Part shown: in pieces, positions 1 to 8,841 of the stretch
How the letters are laid out: every line of letters starts with the position of its first letter
Position numbering within the stretch: position 1 is the first letter of the stretch
Assembly (NCBI RefSeq): GCF_013403985.1
Contig: NZ_JABFDF010000001.1
Location: forward strand, 186,001-250,000
Source: Winogradskyella ludwigii
GTDB lineage: Bacteria > Bacteroidota > Bacteroidia > Flavobacteriales > Flavobacteriaceae
DNA length: 64,000 bases
Direction: 5' to 3'
The notes under the pieces: model-generated
What the model was told of the DNA's origin: nothing
Database searches by the model: none
What the model saw: the letters and a program-made list of their open reading frames with translations, nothing else
Translations under genes and position numbers: made by a program

Positions 1-2
1 AA

Positions 3-77
3 ATTAACAACAAACACCTAAAACACATGCTTGCACTTGTTTTAGTCATCGCTTGTATAAAACTTGTTTTTACTTAA
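3..77 (+). CDS. C-terminal end of a membrane protein, probably TauE/SafE (TSUP) family; start outside window
   Basis: An open frame enters from the left edge and ends at TAA 75-77. Its last residues include the hydrophobic stretch HMLALVLVIACIKLVF, preceded by Lys and His. A short polar loop, one last hydrophobic helix and an immediate stop are typical of the C-terminus of TauE/SafE anion permeases. Only 24 residues are visible, so the family is an inference. The stop lies 1 bp before the mobA start, so the gene is probably co-transcribed with the molybdenum-cofactor genes. Confidence 0.4.
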   Translation: MNNKHLKHMLALVLVIACIKLVFT

Positions 78-78
78 G

Positions 79-657
79 ATGATAGACAAAAAACACATAA
101 CAGGTATTATTCTTGCTGGTGGACAAAGCCAACGCATGGGAACTGACAAAGGTTTAATTCTATGGAACAACATGCCTTTTGTACAACATATTATTAACGC
201 TTTAGAACCATTAACATCGGAAATTATTATTGTATCTAATACTAAAGAATATGACGCTTTTGGATTAAAACGAATAGAGGACGCAATAGAAAACGCAGGA
301 CCAGTTGCAGGAATTTATTCTGGTTTAAAAGCTTCAAAAACAATTTATAATTTGGTGTTAAGTTGCGACATACCATTAATAAGCACCAACATTTTAAAAC
401 AACTAATTACTAGTGTAGAGGATGACGTAGATATTGTGCAAATAGAAAGCCAAGGACAAACCATGCCTCTTATTGCTTTGTATAAAAAGCAATGCGAAAC
501 TATATTTTACAAGCTGCTTCTCGAAGATGAAAGACGTTTGAGATATGCTGTAAATACATGTAATGTTAAAACAATTATTTTAGATAAAAGTTTAAATGCA
601 AATACAGCAAATATTAATACACCAGAACAATTAAAACAGATTAATAATGACCATTAA
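79..657 (+). CDS. mobA: Molybdenum cofactor guanylyltransferase MobA
   Basis: Transfers GMP from GTP to molybdopterin, giving the bis-MGD cofactor of DMSO-reductase-family enzymes such as the nitrate reductase in this window. The 192-residue product has the nucleotidyltransferase signature ILAGGQSQRMGTDKG at about residues 11-25 and the metal-binding aspartate in LSCDIPL. The frame could begin at TTG 64, but ATG 79 fits the family N-terminus better and leaves a 1-bp gap to the upstream stop. The 3' end overlaps moaD by 11 bp, showing translational coupling. A typical MobA in length and motifs. Confidence 0.93.
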   Translation: MIDKKHITGIILAGGQSQRMGTDKGLILWNNMPFVQHIINALEPLTSEIIIVSNTKEYDAFGLKRIEDAIENAGPVAGIYSGLKASKTIYNLVLSCDIPLISTNILKQLITSVEDDVDIVQIESQGQTMPLIALYKKQCETIFYKLLLEDERRLRYAVNTCNVKTIILDKSLNANTANINTPEQLKQINNDH

Positions 658-880
658 CGTTAAATATTTTGGACTAATAGCAGAAATTACTACCTGTGAA
701 AAAGAGCGTATTCTTTTTACTAAAAAGAATGTATCTGAATTTTTAGAGCTATTGTATTTAAAATATCCAAGTCTAAAAAACAAAGATTTTCAAGTGGCGC
801 AAAACCAAGAATTGGTTTCGCAAGACGCATTAATTTCAGGACATGAACTAGCACTTTTACCGCCTTTTGCAGGTGGATGA
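647..880 (+). CDS. moaD: Molybdopterin synthase small (sulfur-carrier) subunit MoaD
   Basis: A ubiquitin-fold sulfur carrier of 77 residues ending in the obligatory Gly-Gly (LLPPFAGG). MoeB adenylates this tail and it is then converted to a thiocarboxylate that MoaE uses to build the dithiolene of molybdopterin. The length and C-terminus match the family. It overlaps mobA by 11 bp and moeB by 4 bp (ATGA), next to the enzyme that activates it. Confidence 0.93.
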   Translation: MTINVKYFGLIAEITTCEKERILFTKKNVSEFLELLYLKYPSLKNKDFQVAQNQELVSQDALISGHELALLPPFAGG

Positions 881-1959
881 TTAATATGAATAGATACAAG
901 AGACATATCGCATTATCAGAAATCGGACAAGCAGGTCAAAACAAACTTTTAAAAGCAAAAGTTTTAGTTATTGGAGCTGGTGGTTTGGGCTGCCCAATTT
1001 TACAGTATATAGCAGCTGCTGGAGTTGGCACTATTGGCATTATAGATTTGGATACTGTTGAAATTTCAAACCTACAACGACAAGTATTATTTGGCTCTGC
1101 TTCTATTGGATTGAATAAAGCGGAAGCTGCAAAAATACGTTTACAAGATTTAAACAATACCATTTCAATAACTAGTTATCCTAAAAAATTAACCCATCAA
1201 AATGCAATAACGTTATTTAAAAACTATGATATTATTGTAGATGGAACAGATAATTTTGAAACCCGTTATCTAATAAACGATGCTGCACTCATTACCAATA
1301 AACCTGTAGTTTTTGGTGCTATATATAAATTTGAAGGACAAGTATCTGTCTTTAATTATAAAAATGGTCCTAGTTACAGGTGTTTATTTTCTAATCAACA
1401 AGAAAAAGAACAATCTGGCAATTGTGGAGACGTTGGAGTTTTAGGCGTTTTACCCGGAATTATTGGTAGCATGCAAGCCAATGAAGTTCTAAAAATAATT
1501 TTAGACATAGGCAATATCCTTTCTGGAAAATTGTTGATTTATAATGCACTCAACTATCAAACTACAGTTTTAAAAATTAATAAATCGGAAGCAGAAATTA
1601 GTAAAGTTTTAGATAAAAAAGATTCATTTAAAACTAAGACTAGTAGCTTCAATTGTACTTCTGAAGTCCGTAAAATTTCAATAGCGGAAGCTTTAAAAAA
1701 GAAAAATATTCAGCTTATCGATGTTAGAGAAACTTCCGAAACACCAAAAATAGATAGTATAGCTATTACTTCCATTCCGTTAAGTGACTTAGAAAACAAC
1801 TTAGATAAAATCGATTTAAAAAAAGAAATTATCCTCTTTTGTCAATCTGGAAAACGTAGCAAACAGGCCGTTTCCATATTAAAACAATTAAATATTAATA
1901 ACTGTTTTTCTATAAAAGAAAACAGTTCAGAAATCAAAAAACATTTAGAAAACATATAG
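877..1959 (+). CDS. moeB: MoeB-type adenylyltransferase fused to a rhodanese domain
   Basis: Activates the C-terminal glycine of MoaD. Residues 1-240 form an E1-like ThiF/MoeB domain with the nucleotide loop GAGGLGCP and the RQ.LF segment. About residues 265-360 form a rhodanese domain with the active-site loop CQSGKRS (Cys322), which could supply the sulfur, as in the human MOCS3 arrangement. The structural Zn site of E. coli MoeB (two CxxC pairs) is largely missing: only the Cys in SYRCLF remains and the second pair is absent. The second in-frame ATG (886) is a possible start. It overlaps moaD by 4 bp and lies 3 bp before moaE. Confidence 0.9.
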   Translation: MINMNRYKRHIALSEIGQAGQNKLLKAKVLVIGAGGLGCPILQYIAAAGVGTIGIIDLDTVEISNLQRQVLFGSASIGLNKAEAAKIRLQDLNNTISITSYPKKLTHQNAITLFKNYDIIVDGTDNFETRYLINDAALITNKPVVFGAIYKFEGQVSVFNYKNGPSYRCLFSNQQEKEQSGNCGDVGVLGVLPGIIGSMQANEVLKIILDIGNILSGKLLIYNALNYQTTVLKINKSEAEISKVLDKKDSFKTKTSSFNCTSEVRKISIAEALKKKNIQLIDVRETSETPKIDSIAITSIPLSDLENNLDKIDLKKEIILFCQSGKRSKQAVSILKQLNINNCFSIKENSSEIKKHLENI

Positions 1960-1962
1960 ATT

Positions 1963-2406
1963 ATGGCAGATAAAAAAACAAAAAACGTCTTTAAAAAAGG
2001 TGCGATTTCATCAGATTTTATAGGAACATCTATTGCAAAACACCAATCTAAAACGACTATTGGTGCACACAATATTTTCCTTGGTCAAGTGAGAGCAGAT
2101 GTTATAGACAATAAAACTGTTGCTGCTATAGAATATACAGCTTACGAAGATATGGCTAACGAAAAATTTCATGCAATAAGAGAAGCAACATTTAAGAAAT
2201 TCGATCTCACTTGCATGCATATTTATCACAGTTTAGGTACTGTTAAAGCTGGTGAAATATGTTTGTTTGTTTTTGCATCATCACCAAAACGAAAAATAGT
2301 TTTTAAAGCAATTGAATATATAGTTGAGGCCATAAAAGCAGACGTTCCGGTTTTTGGAAAAGAAATATTCGAAGACGAAACACATCAATGGAAAGTAAAT
2401 AAATAA
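1963..2406 (+). CDS. moaE: Molybdopterin synthase catalytic subunit MoaE
   Basis: The large subunit of molybdopterin synthase, which transfers two sulfurs from MoaD thiocarboxylate to cyclic pyranopterin monophosphate. The 147-residue product carries the conserved blocks [31 protein letters not shown] and the C-terminal [15 protein letters not shown] with its catalytic lysines. Its N-terminus is rich in lysine. It begins 3 bp after moeB and ends 2 bp before moaCB. Length and motifs are ordinary for the family. Confidence 0.94.
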   Translation: MADKKTKNVFKKGAISSDFIGTSIAKHQSKTTIGAHNIFLGQVRADVIDNKTVAAIEYTAYEDMANEKFHAIREATFKKFDLTCMHIYHSLGTVKAGEICLFVFASSPKRKIVFKAIEYIVEAIKADVPVFGKEIFEDETHQWKVNK

Positions 2407-2408
2407 AA

Positions 2409-3320
2409 ATGGTAGACATCACACATAAAATAACCACATTACGAACCGCAACTGCACAAGCTATTGTTAAAGTTAGCAAACCAGAAACCATTACAGCTAT
2501 TGAAGAAGACACAGTCCCGAAAGGAAACGTGTTTGCTATGAGTAAAGCCGCAGGATTACTTGGCGTAAAAAAGACACCTTATATTCTACCAGATTGTCAT
2601 CCACTTCCTATAGAATTTACAGGTGTAGAATACGAAGTAAATGAACTTGAAATTAAGATCTTATTTACCGTAAAAACCATTTACAAAACTGGTGTTGAAG
2701 TTGAAGCTATGCATGGCGCAAGTGTTGTTGCACTAAACATGTACGATATGTTAAAACCTATTGATAAAGGCATCGAAATTCACGCCATAAAACTCTTAGA
2801 GAAAAAAGGTGGGAAATCGGATTATAAAGATCGGTTTAGAAAAGATTTAACTGCTGCTGTTATTGTGTGTTCCGATAGTATTTCGGCAGGATACAAAGAA
2901 GATAAAGCTGGAAAAGTAATTATAAAAAAATTAGAAGAATGTGGTGTTTCTATTGCAGATTACACCGTTATTCCTGATGAAATAGAGAACATTCAAGAAC
3001 AAGCATTAAAACATCAAAACAACAAAGTCGATTTAGTGATTTTCACAGGAGGCACAGGTCTTTCTATAAGAGATACAACACCTGAAGCACTACTTCCATT
3101 ATTAGATAGAAGAATCCCAGGTATTGAAGAAGCTATTCGCAATTACGGACAAGATAGAATGCCTTATTCTATGCTATCTCGAAGTGTTGCAGGCACCATA
3201 AAAAACACCTTAGTTATTGCTTTACCAGGTTCTACCAATGGAGCAAAAGAATCTATGGATGCTATTTTCCCATCTGTTTTACATGTTTTTAAAATACTTA
3301 AAGGTGCAAGACATGACTAA
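2409..3320 (+). CDS. moaCB: Bifunctional MoaC-MoaB (MogA-like) fusion protein
   Basis: Two steps of molybdopterin synthesis in one 303-residue chain. Residues 1-145 are MoaC (cyclic pyranopterin monophosphate synthase), with the CHPLPI segment (His64) and the YDMLK catalytic Asp113/Lys116. Residues 146-303 are a MoaB/MogA domain (molybdopterin adenylyltransferase) with VCSDS, the GGTG loop (about 214-217), RDTTPEA and the LPGST segment. Such fusions are known from Bacteroidota. The 3' end overlaps the preferred moaA start by 8 bp. No moeA is visible here, so Mo insertion must be encoded elsewhere. Confidence 0.93.
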   Translation: MVDITHKITTLRTATAQAIVKVSKPETITAIEEDTVPKGNVFAMSKAAGLLGVKKTPYILPDCHPLPIEFTGVEYEVNELEIKILFTVKTIYKTGVEVEAMHGASVVALNMYDMLKPIDKGIEIHAIKLLEKKGGKSDYKDRFRKDLTAAVIVCSDSISAGYKEDKAGKVIIKKLEECGVSIADYTVIPDEIENIQEQALKHQNNKVDLVIFTGGTGLSIRDTTPEALLPLLDRRIPGIEEAIRNYGQDRMPYSMLSRSVAGTIKNTLVIALPGSTNGAKESMDAIFPSVLHVFKILKGARHD

Positions 3321-4338
3321 CACCAACAACATCGTAAATTCAAAATCTATATTAAAAGATAACTTCGGTAGAGATCATGCGTATTTACGTATTTCTCTTA
3401 TAGAGCGTTGCAATTTACGGTGTTCATATTGCATGCCAGCAGAAGGCGTAAAACTATCACCCAAAAGTCATTTAATGACAAGTGATGAGATATACAATAT
3501 TGCAAAAACCTTTGTAAAACATGGTGTTAAAAAAATTAGATTAACAGGAGGAGAACCTTTAATTAGAAAAGACATTCCTGTTATCTTAGAAAAATTAGCT
3601 ACGCTTAATGTTACACTTTCTATAACGTCTAACGCTGTAATTATTGATAAACATATCGCTATTTTAAAGCAGAATAATGTGAATAAAATCAACATTAGTT
3701 TAGACTCTTTAGATCGAAAAAAATTCAAAGAAATTACCCTTAGAGATCAATTTGACAAAGTATACAGTAATTTATTACTTTTAGTAGAAGAAGACTTTGA
3801 AGTAAAAGTGAATGTTGTTTTAATGAAAGGTTTTAATGATAATGAAATCATAAACTTCATCAATTTAACCAAGGATTTACCTATCTCAATTCGGTTTATT
3901 GAGTTTATGCCTTTTGATGGTAATAAATGGGACAAAAATAAAATGGTATCCTACAAAGAAATCATGGCTTGTGTGAATTCAACTTATAAAACAAATGAAG
4001 TTATAAGATTAACTGACGCAAAAAACGACACGACCAAAAACTACAAAATTAAAGGTTACAAAGGTAGTTTTGGTGTTATTAGCTCTGTTACTAATCCGTT
4101 TTGCGATTCGTGTAACAGATTAAGACTAACAGCAAATGGGAAAATTAAAAACTGTTTATTTTCTGCTTCAGAATCCGATTTACTAACCACTTTACGCGAA
4201 GGAAAATCTATAGAACCTGTTATTAAAAAAGCTGTTGAAGCCAAATTTAAAGTTCGTGGCGGAATGGATACCTTAGAAAAATTACAAGAGCCAAAATTGC
4301 ACAATCAAAATAGAAGTATGATTACTATTGGTGGCTAA
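3313..4338 (+). CDS. moaA: GTP 3',8-cyclase MoaA (radical SAM)
   Basis: Catalyses the first step of cofactor synthesis, converting GTP to 3',8-cyclo-7,8-dihydro-GTP. The 341-residue product has the radical-SAM cluster CNLRCSYC (Cys33/37/40), the SAM-binding LTGGEPL, the C-terminal substrate-side [4Fe-4S] cysteines CDSC plus Cys281, and the conserved C-terminal Gly-Gly tail (MITIGG). The frame stays open back to 3217, but ATG 3313 gives the family N-terminus and a short overlap with moaCB. It is the last gene of the operon and faces the porin gene convergently. Confidence 0.94.
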   Translation: MTNTNNIVNSKSILKDNFGRDHAYLRISLIERCNLRCSYCMPAEGVKLSPKSHLMTSDEIYNIAKTFVKHGVKKIRLTGGEPLIRKDIPVILEKLATLNVTLSITSNAVIIDKHIAILKQNNVNKINISLDSLDRKKFKEITLRDQFDKVYSNLLLLVEEDFEVKVNVVLMKGFNDNEIINFINLTKDLPISIRFIEFMPFDGNKWDKNKMVSYKEIMACVNSTYKTNEVIRLTDAKNDTTKNYKIKGYKGSFGVISSVTNPFCDSCNRLRLTANGKIKNCLFSASESDLLTTLREGKSIEPVIKKAVEAKFKVRGGMDTLEKLQEPKLHNQNRSMITIGG

Positions 4339-4419
4339 TTCTAAATAGACATTTCTTAAATTAGAATACTAAAACATATAAAATTCTTCATAACACATAA
4401 CTAATACTCTTTAATAAAA

Positions 4420-4441
4420 AAATCCCTCAAAAGAGGGATTT
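4420..4441 (-). terminator. Intrinsic terminator of the porin gene
   Basis: AAATCCCTC (4420-4428) and GAGGGATTT (4433-4441) form a perfect 9-bp stem with an AAAA loop. On the - strand it is followed by seven T residues, so it terminates the leftward porin transcript. On the + strand the trailing U tract is short, so termination of the moa operon there is probably weaker. Confidence 0.85.
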
Positions 4442-4512
4442 AAAATAGCAACAGTCCTAATAATCATTAACACTTAAACTAACTCAACTGCTATTACCTG
4501 TTATAATAATTC

Positions 4513-5796
4513 TTATTTAGCAGCTCCATTTAAAAACTTAGGTTTAAGGACGATCATTGCCCAAGCCCAATTCTGACTTCCAGCTGCTAAATCATCAGTA
4601 ACTCCTTTCAATTCATACATACCATCGCTTGCAAACATTTGAGAATAACCAAGAACTAAAGCATAACCTTTAAATTTTTTCTTAAAAACTAAATCTATTT
4701 CTGTACCTAAAGATTTTTCACCACTTGCCAATTCTTGTTCGCCACTAAAATTTAAAGCTTTTACTAAAAGACTAGAAGTAGCTCCCAATTTAAAATTTGC
4801 ACTAGCATGTATATCTACCAAACCAATAGAGTTCGCATGATTACCTACATAGAAATAATCCATAAATCCATTAAACTTATGATTAGTGCCATATAAAGGA
4901 AAGAATGCTCCCGTTTCTCCTACTCCACCATCATTACCACTAACAATTTCCATACCAGCTCCTAAAGTCACTTTTTCTGATGTTTTATGTGTGATATCTA
5001 AACTTAACAGGTGAGCTCCTTTTATATCTACTTCCCCTTGTCTTTGACCAGTTTGAAGATAGGCATTTGCAGCAATACCAAATTTCCCTGAAGTGTATTT
5101 TAAATGCGTCCCTATAGTTTGTAAATTACTAGTACCATCTGCAGTTTCTCCATCATCTTCATACTCTTGAAATCCGTTATTCATTATTAATAAACTTCCA
5201 GAAAATTTAGACCACTTCTTGCTTAAATGTAACATTTGCATTGTTTTATAAGAAAAAAAACCTGTTGTATCATACGAGGTTCCTTCAGCCACAAAACCTG
5301 TTGGATTGCTATAATCTTGATTAAAAGCTAAAGCTACATCAAACTTAAAGTCACCTTTAGTATACTTTAATAAAGCTGCATCATGATTACGACCTTGCTG
5401 TGCCCAATCTAATCCACCTAAAATTCTCTGATCGTCATAAGACAACACTTGACGACCAATTTTAGTAGAAAAACCTTCTCCTAATTTTATATCTGCCCAT
5501 GCTTGAAAAACAGCAAACGAATTATTCTGATCATAAGGTAAAAGTTGTCTATTCTCGCCCCAAACCATCACATCCTGTAAACTTAAATAGAAGTTGTAAC
5601 CCTCTGTTTTAAAACCTGCATTCAGTCGTATTCTTGTTGAAATACCATAACCAGCATCCGCGTCTTCTGCTATTATACTTCCAAAACCATTTCTATACTC
5701 TGTACGTGGTCTAAATTCACCATCTAATGAAAATTGTGCTTGAGCAAATTGAGCTATTAATGTCATTAAGCCTATTAAAACATATTGTTTTTTCAT
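4513..5796 (-). CDS. Outer-membrane porin of the alginate-export-like family, probably serving nitrate uptake
   Basis: A 427-residue protein with a signal peptide (MKKQYVLIGLMTLIAQFAQAQ) followed by alternating amphipathic strands typical of an outer-membrane beta-barrel; SLDGEFRPRTEYR at the mature N-terminus is characteristic of flavobacterial alginate-export-type proteins (PF13372 group). The open frame extends 16 residues upstream, but the Met at 5796 starts the signal peptide. It follows nrtABCD on the same strand after about 150 bp and has its own terminator. The substrate is not shown by the sequence; a role as nitrate/nitrite porin is inferred from position only. Confidence 0.75.
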   Translation of the reverse strand: MKKQYVLIGLMTLIAQFAQAQFSLDGEFRPRTEYRNGFGSIIAEDADAGYGISTRIRLNAGFKTEGYNFYLSLQDVMVWGENRQLLPYDQNNSFAVFQAWADIKLGEGFSTKIGRQVLSYDDQRILGGLDWAQQGRNHDAALLKYTKGDFKFDVALAFNQDYSNPTGFVAEGTSYDTTGFFSYKTMQMLHLSKKWSKFSGSLLIMNNGFQEYEDDGETADGTSNLQTIGTHLKYTSGKFGIAANAYLQTGQRQGEVDIKGAHLLSLDITHKTSEKVTLGAGMEIVSGNDGGVGETGAFFPLYGTNHKFNGFMDYFYVGNHANSIGLVDIHASANFKLGATSSLLVKALNFSGEQELASGEKSLGTEIDLVFKKKFKGYALVLGYSQMFASDGMYELKGVTDDLAAGSQNWAWAMIVLKPKFLNGAAK

Positions 5797-5945
5797 GGTT
5801 CTTGTTTTTAAATTTGAATTATTATTTGATTTTTTGAATTTCATTTCTTGATTGTTTTAAGTTGTATTTCCCCTCTACTTATGAAAATTACAGCTTTCAA
5901 AAGCATTATTTTTAATTGAATAAATTGTTATTTATTTTTTACTTC

Positions 5946-6776
5946 TTAATGTTCTAAAAAGTCTATTAAGTGTTTTCTGTAAGTATAGTAATCATCATGT
6001 TCTAAAACTGATTTTCGAGTTCTTGGCCTATCAAAATTGATATCTAAAATATCTCCGATTTTAGCTTTGGGACCGCTTGTCATCATTACAACTCTATCTG
6101 CCAAAAAAATGGCTTCATCAACATCATGAGTAATCATTACTGCTGTAATTTTTTCTTTGTTCCAGATTTCTATTAAGATGTCTTGCAATTCGCCTCTGGT
6201 TAAAGAATCTAACATTCCAAAAGGTTCGTCTAATAATAAAACTTTAGGTTTTATAGCAAATGCTCTTGCAATACCAACTCTTTGTTGCATTCCTTGTGAT
6301 AGTTCGCTTGCTTTTTTATGAAAAGCATCTTCTAAACCTACTTTTTGTAAATAGTATTTTGCAATATCTTTTCTTTGTGCTTTTGTGGCATGAGGAAAAA
6401 CCTGGTTTACGCCTAACAATACATTTTGTAAAGAAGTCATCCAAGGCATTAAACTTGGCGATTGAAAAATAACGCCCCTATCTGGCCCTGGACCTTTAAT
6501 AGGTTTACCAAGTACAGATATACTGCCATCAGAAATAGGATTTAAACCTGCAATCATAGACAACATTGTTGTTTTACCACAACCAGAATGGCCAATAATA
6601 GTCACAAATTCTTCTTTACGAATTTGAAGATTTAAATGCTCTAAAACTACATAATCTCCTTTTGGTGTTGGATATACTTTTTTAAGATCTTTTAAATCCA
6701 ACATTACTTCATTGGAAGGAAAAGAAATATTTTCTATCAGATTTTTTGTGATTTTATGTCCAGCTATAATGCTCAT
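5946..6776 (-). CDS. nrtD: Nitrate ABC transporter ATP-binding protein, NrtD type
   Basis: One of two ATPases of the nitrate importer (276 aa). It has Walker A GHSGCGKTT, signature LSQGMQQRVGIARAF, Walker B VLLLDEPFGMLD and the switch region ITHDVDEAIFLADR. The VDEA and DEPFGMLD forms are usual for nitrate/sulfonate/taurine-type importers. A 25-residue N-terminal extension precedes the ATPase fold. It starts 17 bp after nrtC. Confidence 0.9.
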   Translation of the reverse strand: MSIIAGHKITKNLIENISFPSNEVMLDLKDLKKVYPTPKGDYVVLEHLNLQIRKEEFVTIIGHSGCGKTTMLSMIAGLNPISDGSISVLGKPIKGPGPDRGVIFQSPSLMPWMTSLQNVLLGVNQVFPHATKAQRKDIAKYYLQKVGLEDAFHKKASELSQGMQQRVGIARAFAIKPKVLLLDEPFGMLDSLTRGELQDILIEIWNKEKITAVMITHDVDEAIFLADRVVMMTSGPKAKIGDILDINFDRPRTRKSVLEHDDYYTYRKHLIDFLEH

Positions 6777-6793
6777 CTTTATCCTAATTTTAA

Positions 6794-7633
6794 TTATTTT
6801 ACGAAATCTTTTGGTGTTAATTCTGGCAATACAAACTCTTCTTTAGATTCCGATTTACGTTCATCTCCAATATCCATTAAATACTCAATAATCGCATTTC
6901 TTGTTTTCTTAAAATTAGGATTATCATTCATTTCTGTTTTATTTCTAGGACGCTCTAGATCGATTTTAAACTCAGGTCCTAACGTTGCATTTGGGCCAGG
7001 ACGTAAAGGAATAATTCTATCTGCCATATAAATGCCCTCATCAACATCATTGGTAATTAACAAAGCCGTTCTTTTATCTTTTTCCCAAATACTTAAGATT
7101 TGATCTTGCAAATTACCACGAGTTAAAGCATCTAAAGCACCTAAAGGCTCATCCATAATAATCATATCTGGCTTCATTGCTAACGCTCTTGCAACCGCAA
7201 CACGTTGACGCATTCCTCCTGATAATTCTTTAGGTAATTTATGAATAGCAGGTGTTAAACTTACCATATCTATATAATGAGCTGCTTTCCGTTTCCAAAC
7301 AGATTTTTCTCGTTTTGGAAAAGCTTCTTTCACTGCCATTAATACATTTTGCTCTACAGTTAACCAAGGTAATAATGAGTAATTTTGAAAAATAACACCA
7401 CGTTCATGACTTGTACCTAAAACAGGTTCTCCTTTAAACAAAACCTCTCCACTTGTAGGTTTTTCTAATCCGTTAATCAAATTTACTAACGTTGTTTTTC
7501 CACTTCCTGTAAAACCTACAATAGCAACAAATTCTCCTTCTTCTATCTGTAAATTGATGTTAGATAACACTTCTGTTTCTCCGTCTGCCTGATGATAATT
7601 TTTACAAATATTATTTAATTCTAAATATGCCAT
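6794..7633 (-). CDS. nrtC: Nitrate ABC transporter ATP-binding protein, NrtC-like without the NrtA-like domain
   Basis: Second ATPase (279 aa) with Walker A GFTGSGKTT, signature LSGGMRQRVAVARAL, Walker B MIIMDEPLGALD and a switch motif LITNDVDEGIYMAD, in which Asn replaces the usual His of the H-loop. NrtD retains that His, so the pair may have one canonical and one degenerate ATP site. Cyanobacterial NrtC carries a C-terminal NrtA-like regulatory domain; this one ends soon after the ATPase fold. It lies 22 bp downstream of nrtB. Confidence 0.88.
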   Translation of the reverse strand: MAYLELNNICKNYHQADGETEVLSNINLQIEEGEFVAIVGFTGSGKTTLVNLINGLEKPTSGEVLFKGEPVLGTSHERGVIFQNYSLLPWLTVEQNVLMAVKEAFPKREKSVWKRKAAHYIDMVSLTPAIHKLPKELSGGMRQRVAVARALAMKPDMIIMDEPLGALDALTRGNLQDQILSIWEKDKRTALLITNDVDEGIYMADRIIPLRPGPNATLGPEFKIDLERPRNKTEMNDNPNFKKTRNAIIEYLMDIGDERKSESKEEFVLPELTPKDFVK

Positions 7634-7655
7634 TTTCTTTAGTTTTAATTGTTAA

Positions 7656-8762
7656 TTAAATAGCATCTGTTTTATCAAAAGACACCCAATTTTGTATCGT
7701 TAACATCAATCTATCTAACAAGAAACCAATGATACCGATCACAAACATGGCAACTATAATTTTAGCGTTAGAATCGTTTGCTCCATTTTGAAATTCTTCC
7801 CAAACAAACAATCCTAAACCTGGACTTTGCGCTAATAACTCAATGGCTATTAAAACCATCCAAGCTACAGATAATGTTATTTTTAAACCTGTAAAAATCA
7901 ATGGTAAAGACGAAGGCAATATCACTTTAAAAATTTTCTGAAATGTTCCTAATTTTAAAACTTTAGCAACGTTGACATAGTCTTTATCTACAGAAGAAAC
8001 TCCCATTGTTGTATTTACTAAAGTTGCCCACATTGAACATAAACCAACACTAATAAATGAGATGGTAAATGAACTATCATCTGCAGAACCAATCAATAAT
8101 GTTTTTACAATCATAAAAACTAATAGGTACCAAACTACAGGTGATACTGGTTTAAAAATTTGAATAAACCAATTAAAAGCACTCTTTAAAGTTGGGCTTA
8201 ACCCTATGAAAATACCTAAAGGAACAGCAATAAATAATGCTAATAAAAAGCCAGCAAAAACAGTTTGTAAACTTCTATAAATTTGATCTACAAAAGAAGG
8301 TCGTCCTGTATATACAATAGCATCTTTTCCCTCCGAAATCCTAGTTTCGTTTAGAGCTGCAGTTTTTTCTGCAAAAGCAGCTTTATCTGCACTAATAATA
8401 TTATGGTCTCTCAATAAAGATTGAAAAGATGACCAAACTTGTGATGGAGAAGGCAACGTGTTTGGTTGGCAACTAGAATCACCCGAAGCCATACATGCTT
8501 TTAAGGCTTCTGCAGCAGTCTGACCTTGATCTTTTAACGCTTTTTCAATTTTAAAATCAGCTTCAATATTATAGAGTGATTTTGCTCCCAAATGCCATAA
8601 ACCAAAAAATAATAGAATGGAAGCAAGCGGCACAATAGTTTTTCGTAAAAAATTCTTTAATTCTTCTTTTTGTAACTTCCCTGTAAATAGGTCTTTTAAG
8701 GTTAAAAAAAAGCCTAATCCTAAAAAATTAGATACTTTCCCTAATGTTGCAGTTGCTTTCAT
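7656..8762 (-). CDS. nrtB: Nitrate ABC transporter permease NrtB
   Basis: Inner-membrane permease (368 aa) of the binding-protein-dependent type. It has an N-terminal helix (about 40-62), a periplasmic insert (about 65-165, with a Cys pair in CMASGDSSC), then five to six helices. The EAA-type coupling loop is NVAKVLKLGTFQKIFKVILPSSLP. The periplasmic insert makes it longer than typical cyanobacterial NrtB. It is separated from nrtA by 79 bp that hold a hairpin. Confidence 0.88.
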   Translation of the reverse strand: MKATATLGKVSNFLGLGFFLTLKDLFTGKLQKEELKNFLRKTIVPLASILLFFGLWHLGAKSLYNIEADFKIEKALKDQGQTAAEALKACMASGDSSCQPNTLPSPSQVWSSFQSLLRDHNIISADKAAFAEKTAALNETRISEGKDAIVYTGRPSFVDQIYRSLQTVFAGFLLALFIAVPLGIFIGLSPTLKSAFNWFIQIFKPVSPVVWYLLVFMIVKTLLIGSADDSSFTISFISVGLCSMWATLVNTTMGVSSVDKDYVNVAKVLKLGTFQKIFKVILPSSLPLIFTGLKITLSVAWMVLIAIELLAQSPGLGLFVWEEFQNGANDSNAKIIVAMFVIGIIGFLLDRLMLTIQNWVSFDKTDAI

Positions 8763-8799
8763 CTTTTATAATTAAGTATTTATAAGGTGAAATTTAACA

Positions 8800-8825
8800 T
8801 CTAACAGGTTTTTAAAACCCGTTAG
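8800..8825 (-). other. Hairpin between nrtA and nrtB
   Basis: TCTAAC and GTTAGA flank the inner GGTTT/AAACC pair, with one internal mismatch, giving an imperfect stem-loop between the binding protein and the permease. No long U tract follows, so it is more likely an mRNA-stabilising or partial-attenuation element that would let nrtA be made in excess, as usual for binding proteins. The function is inferred. Confidence 0.5.
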
Positions 8826-8841
8826 ACATTAAACGTTATTA

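Noticed and set aside
64..78. TTG 64 as the start of mobA
   Set aside because: It adds five residues not seen in the family and overlaps the upstream gene; ATG 79 fits the family N-terminus and the operon spacing.
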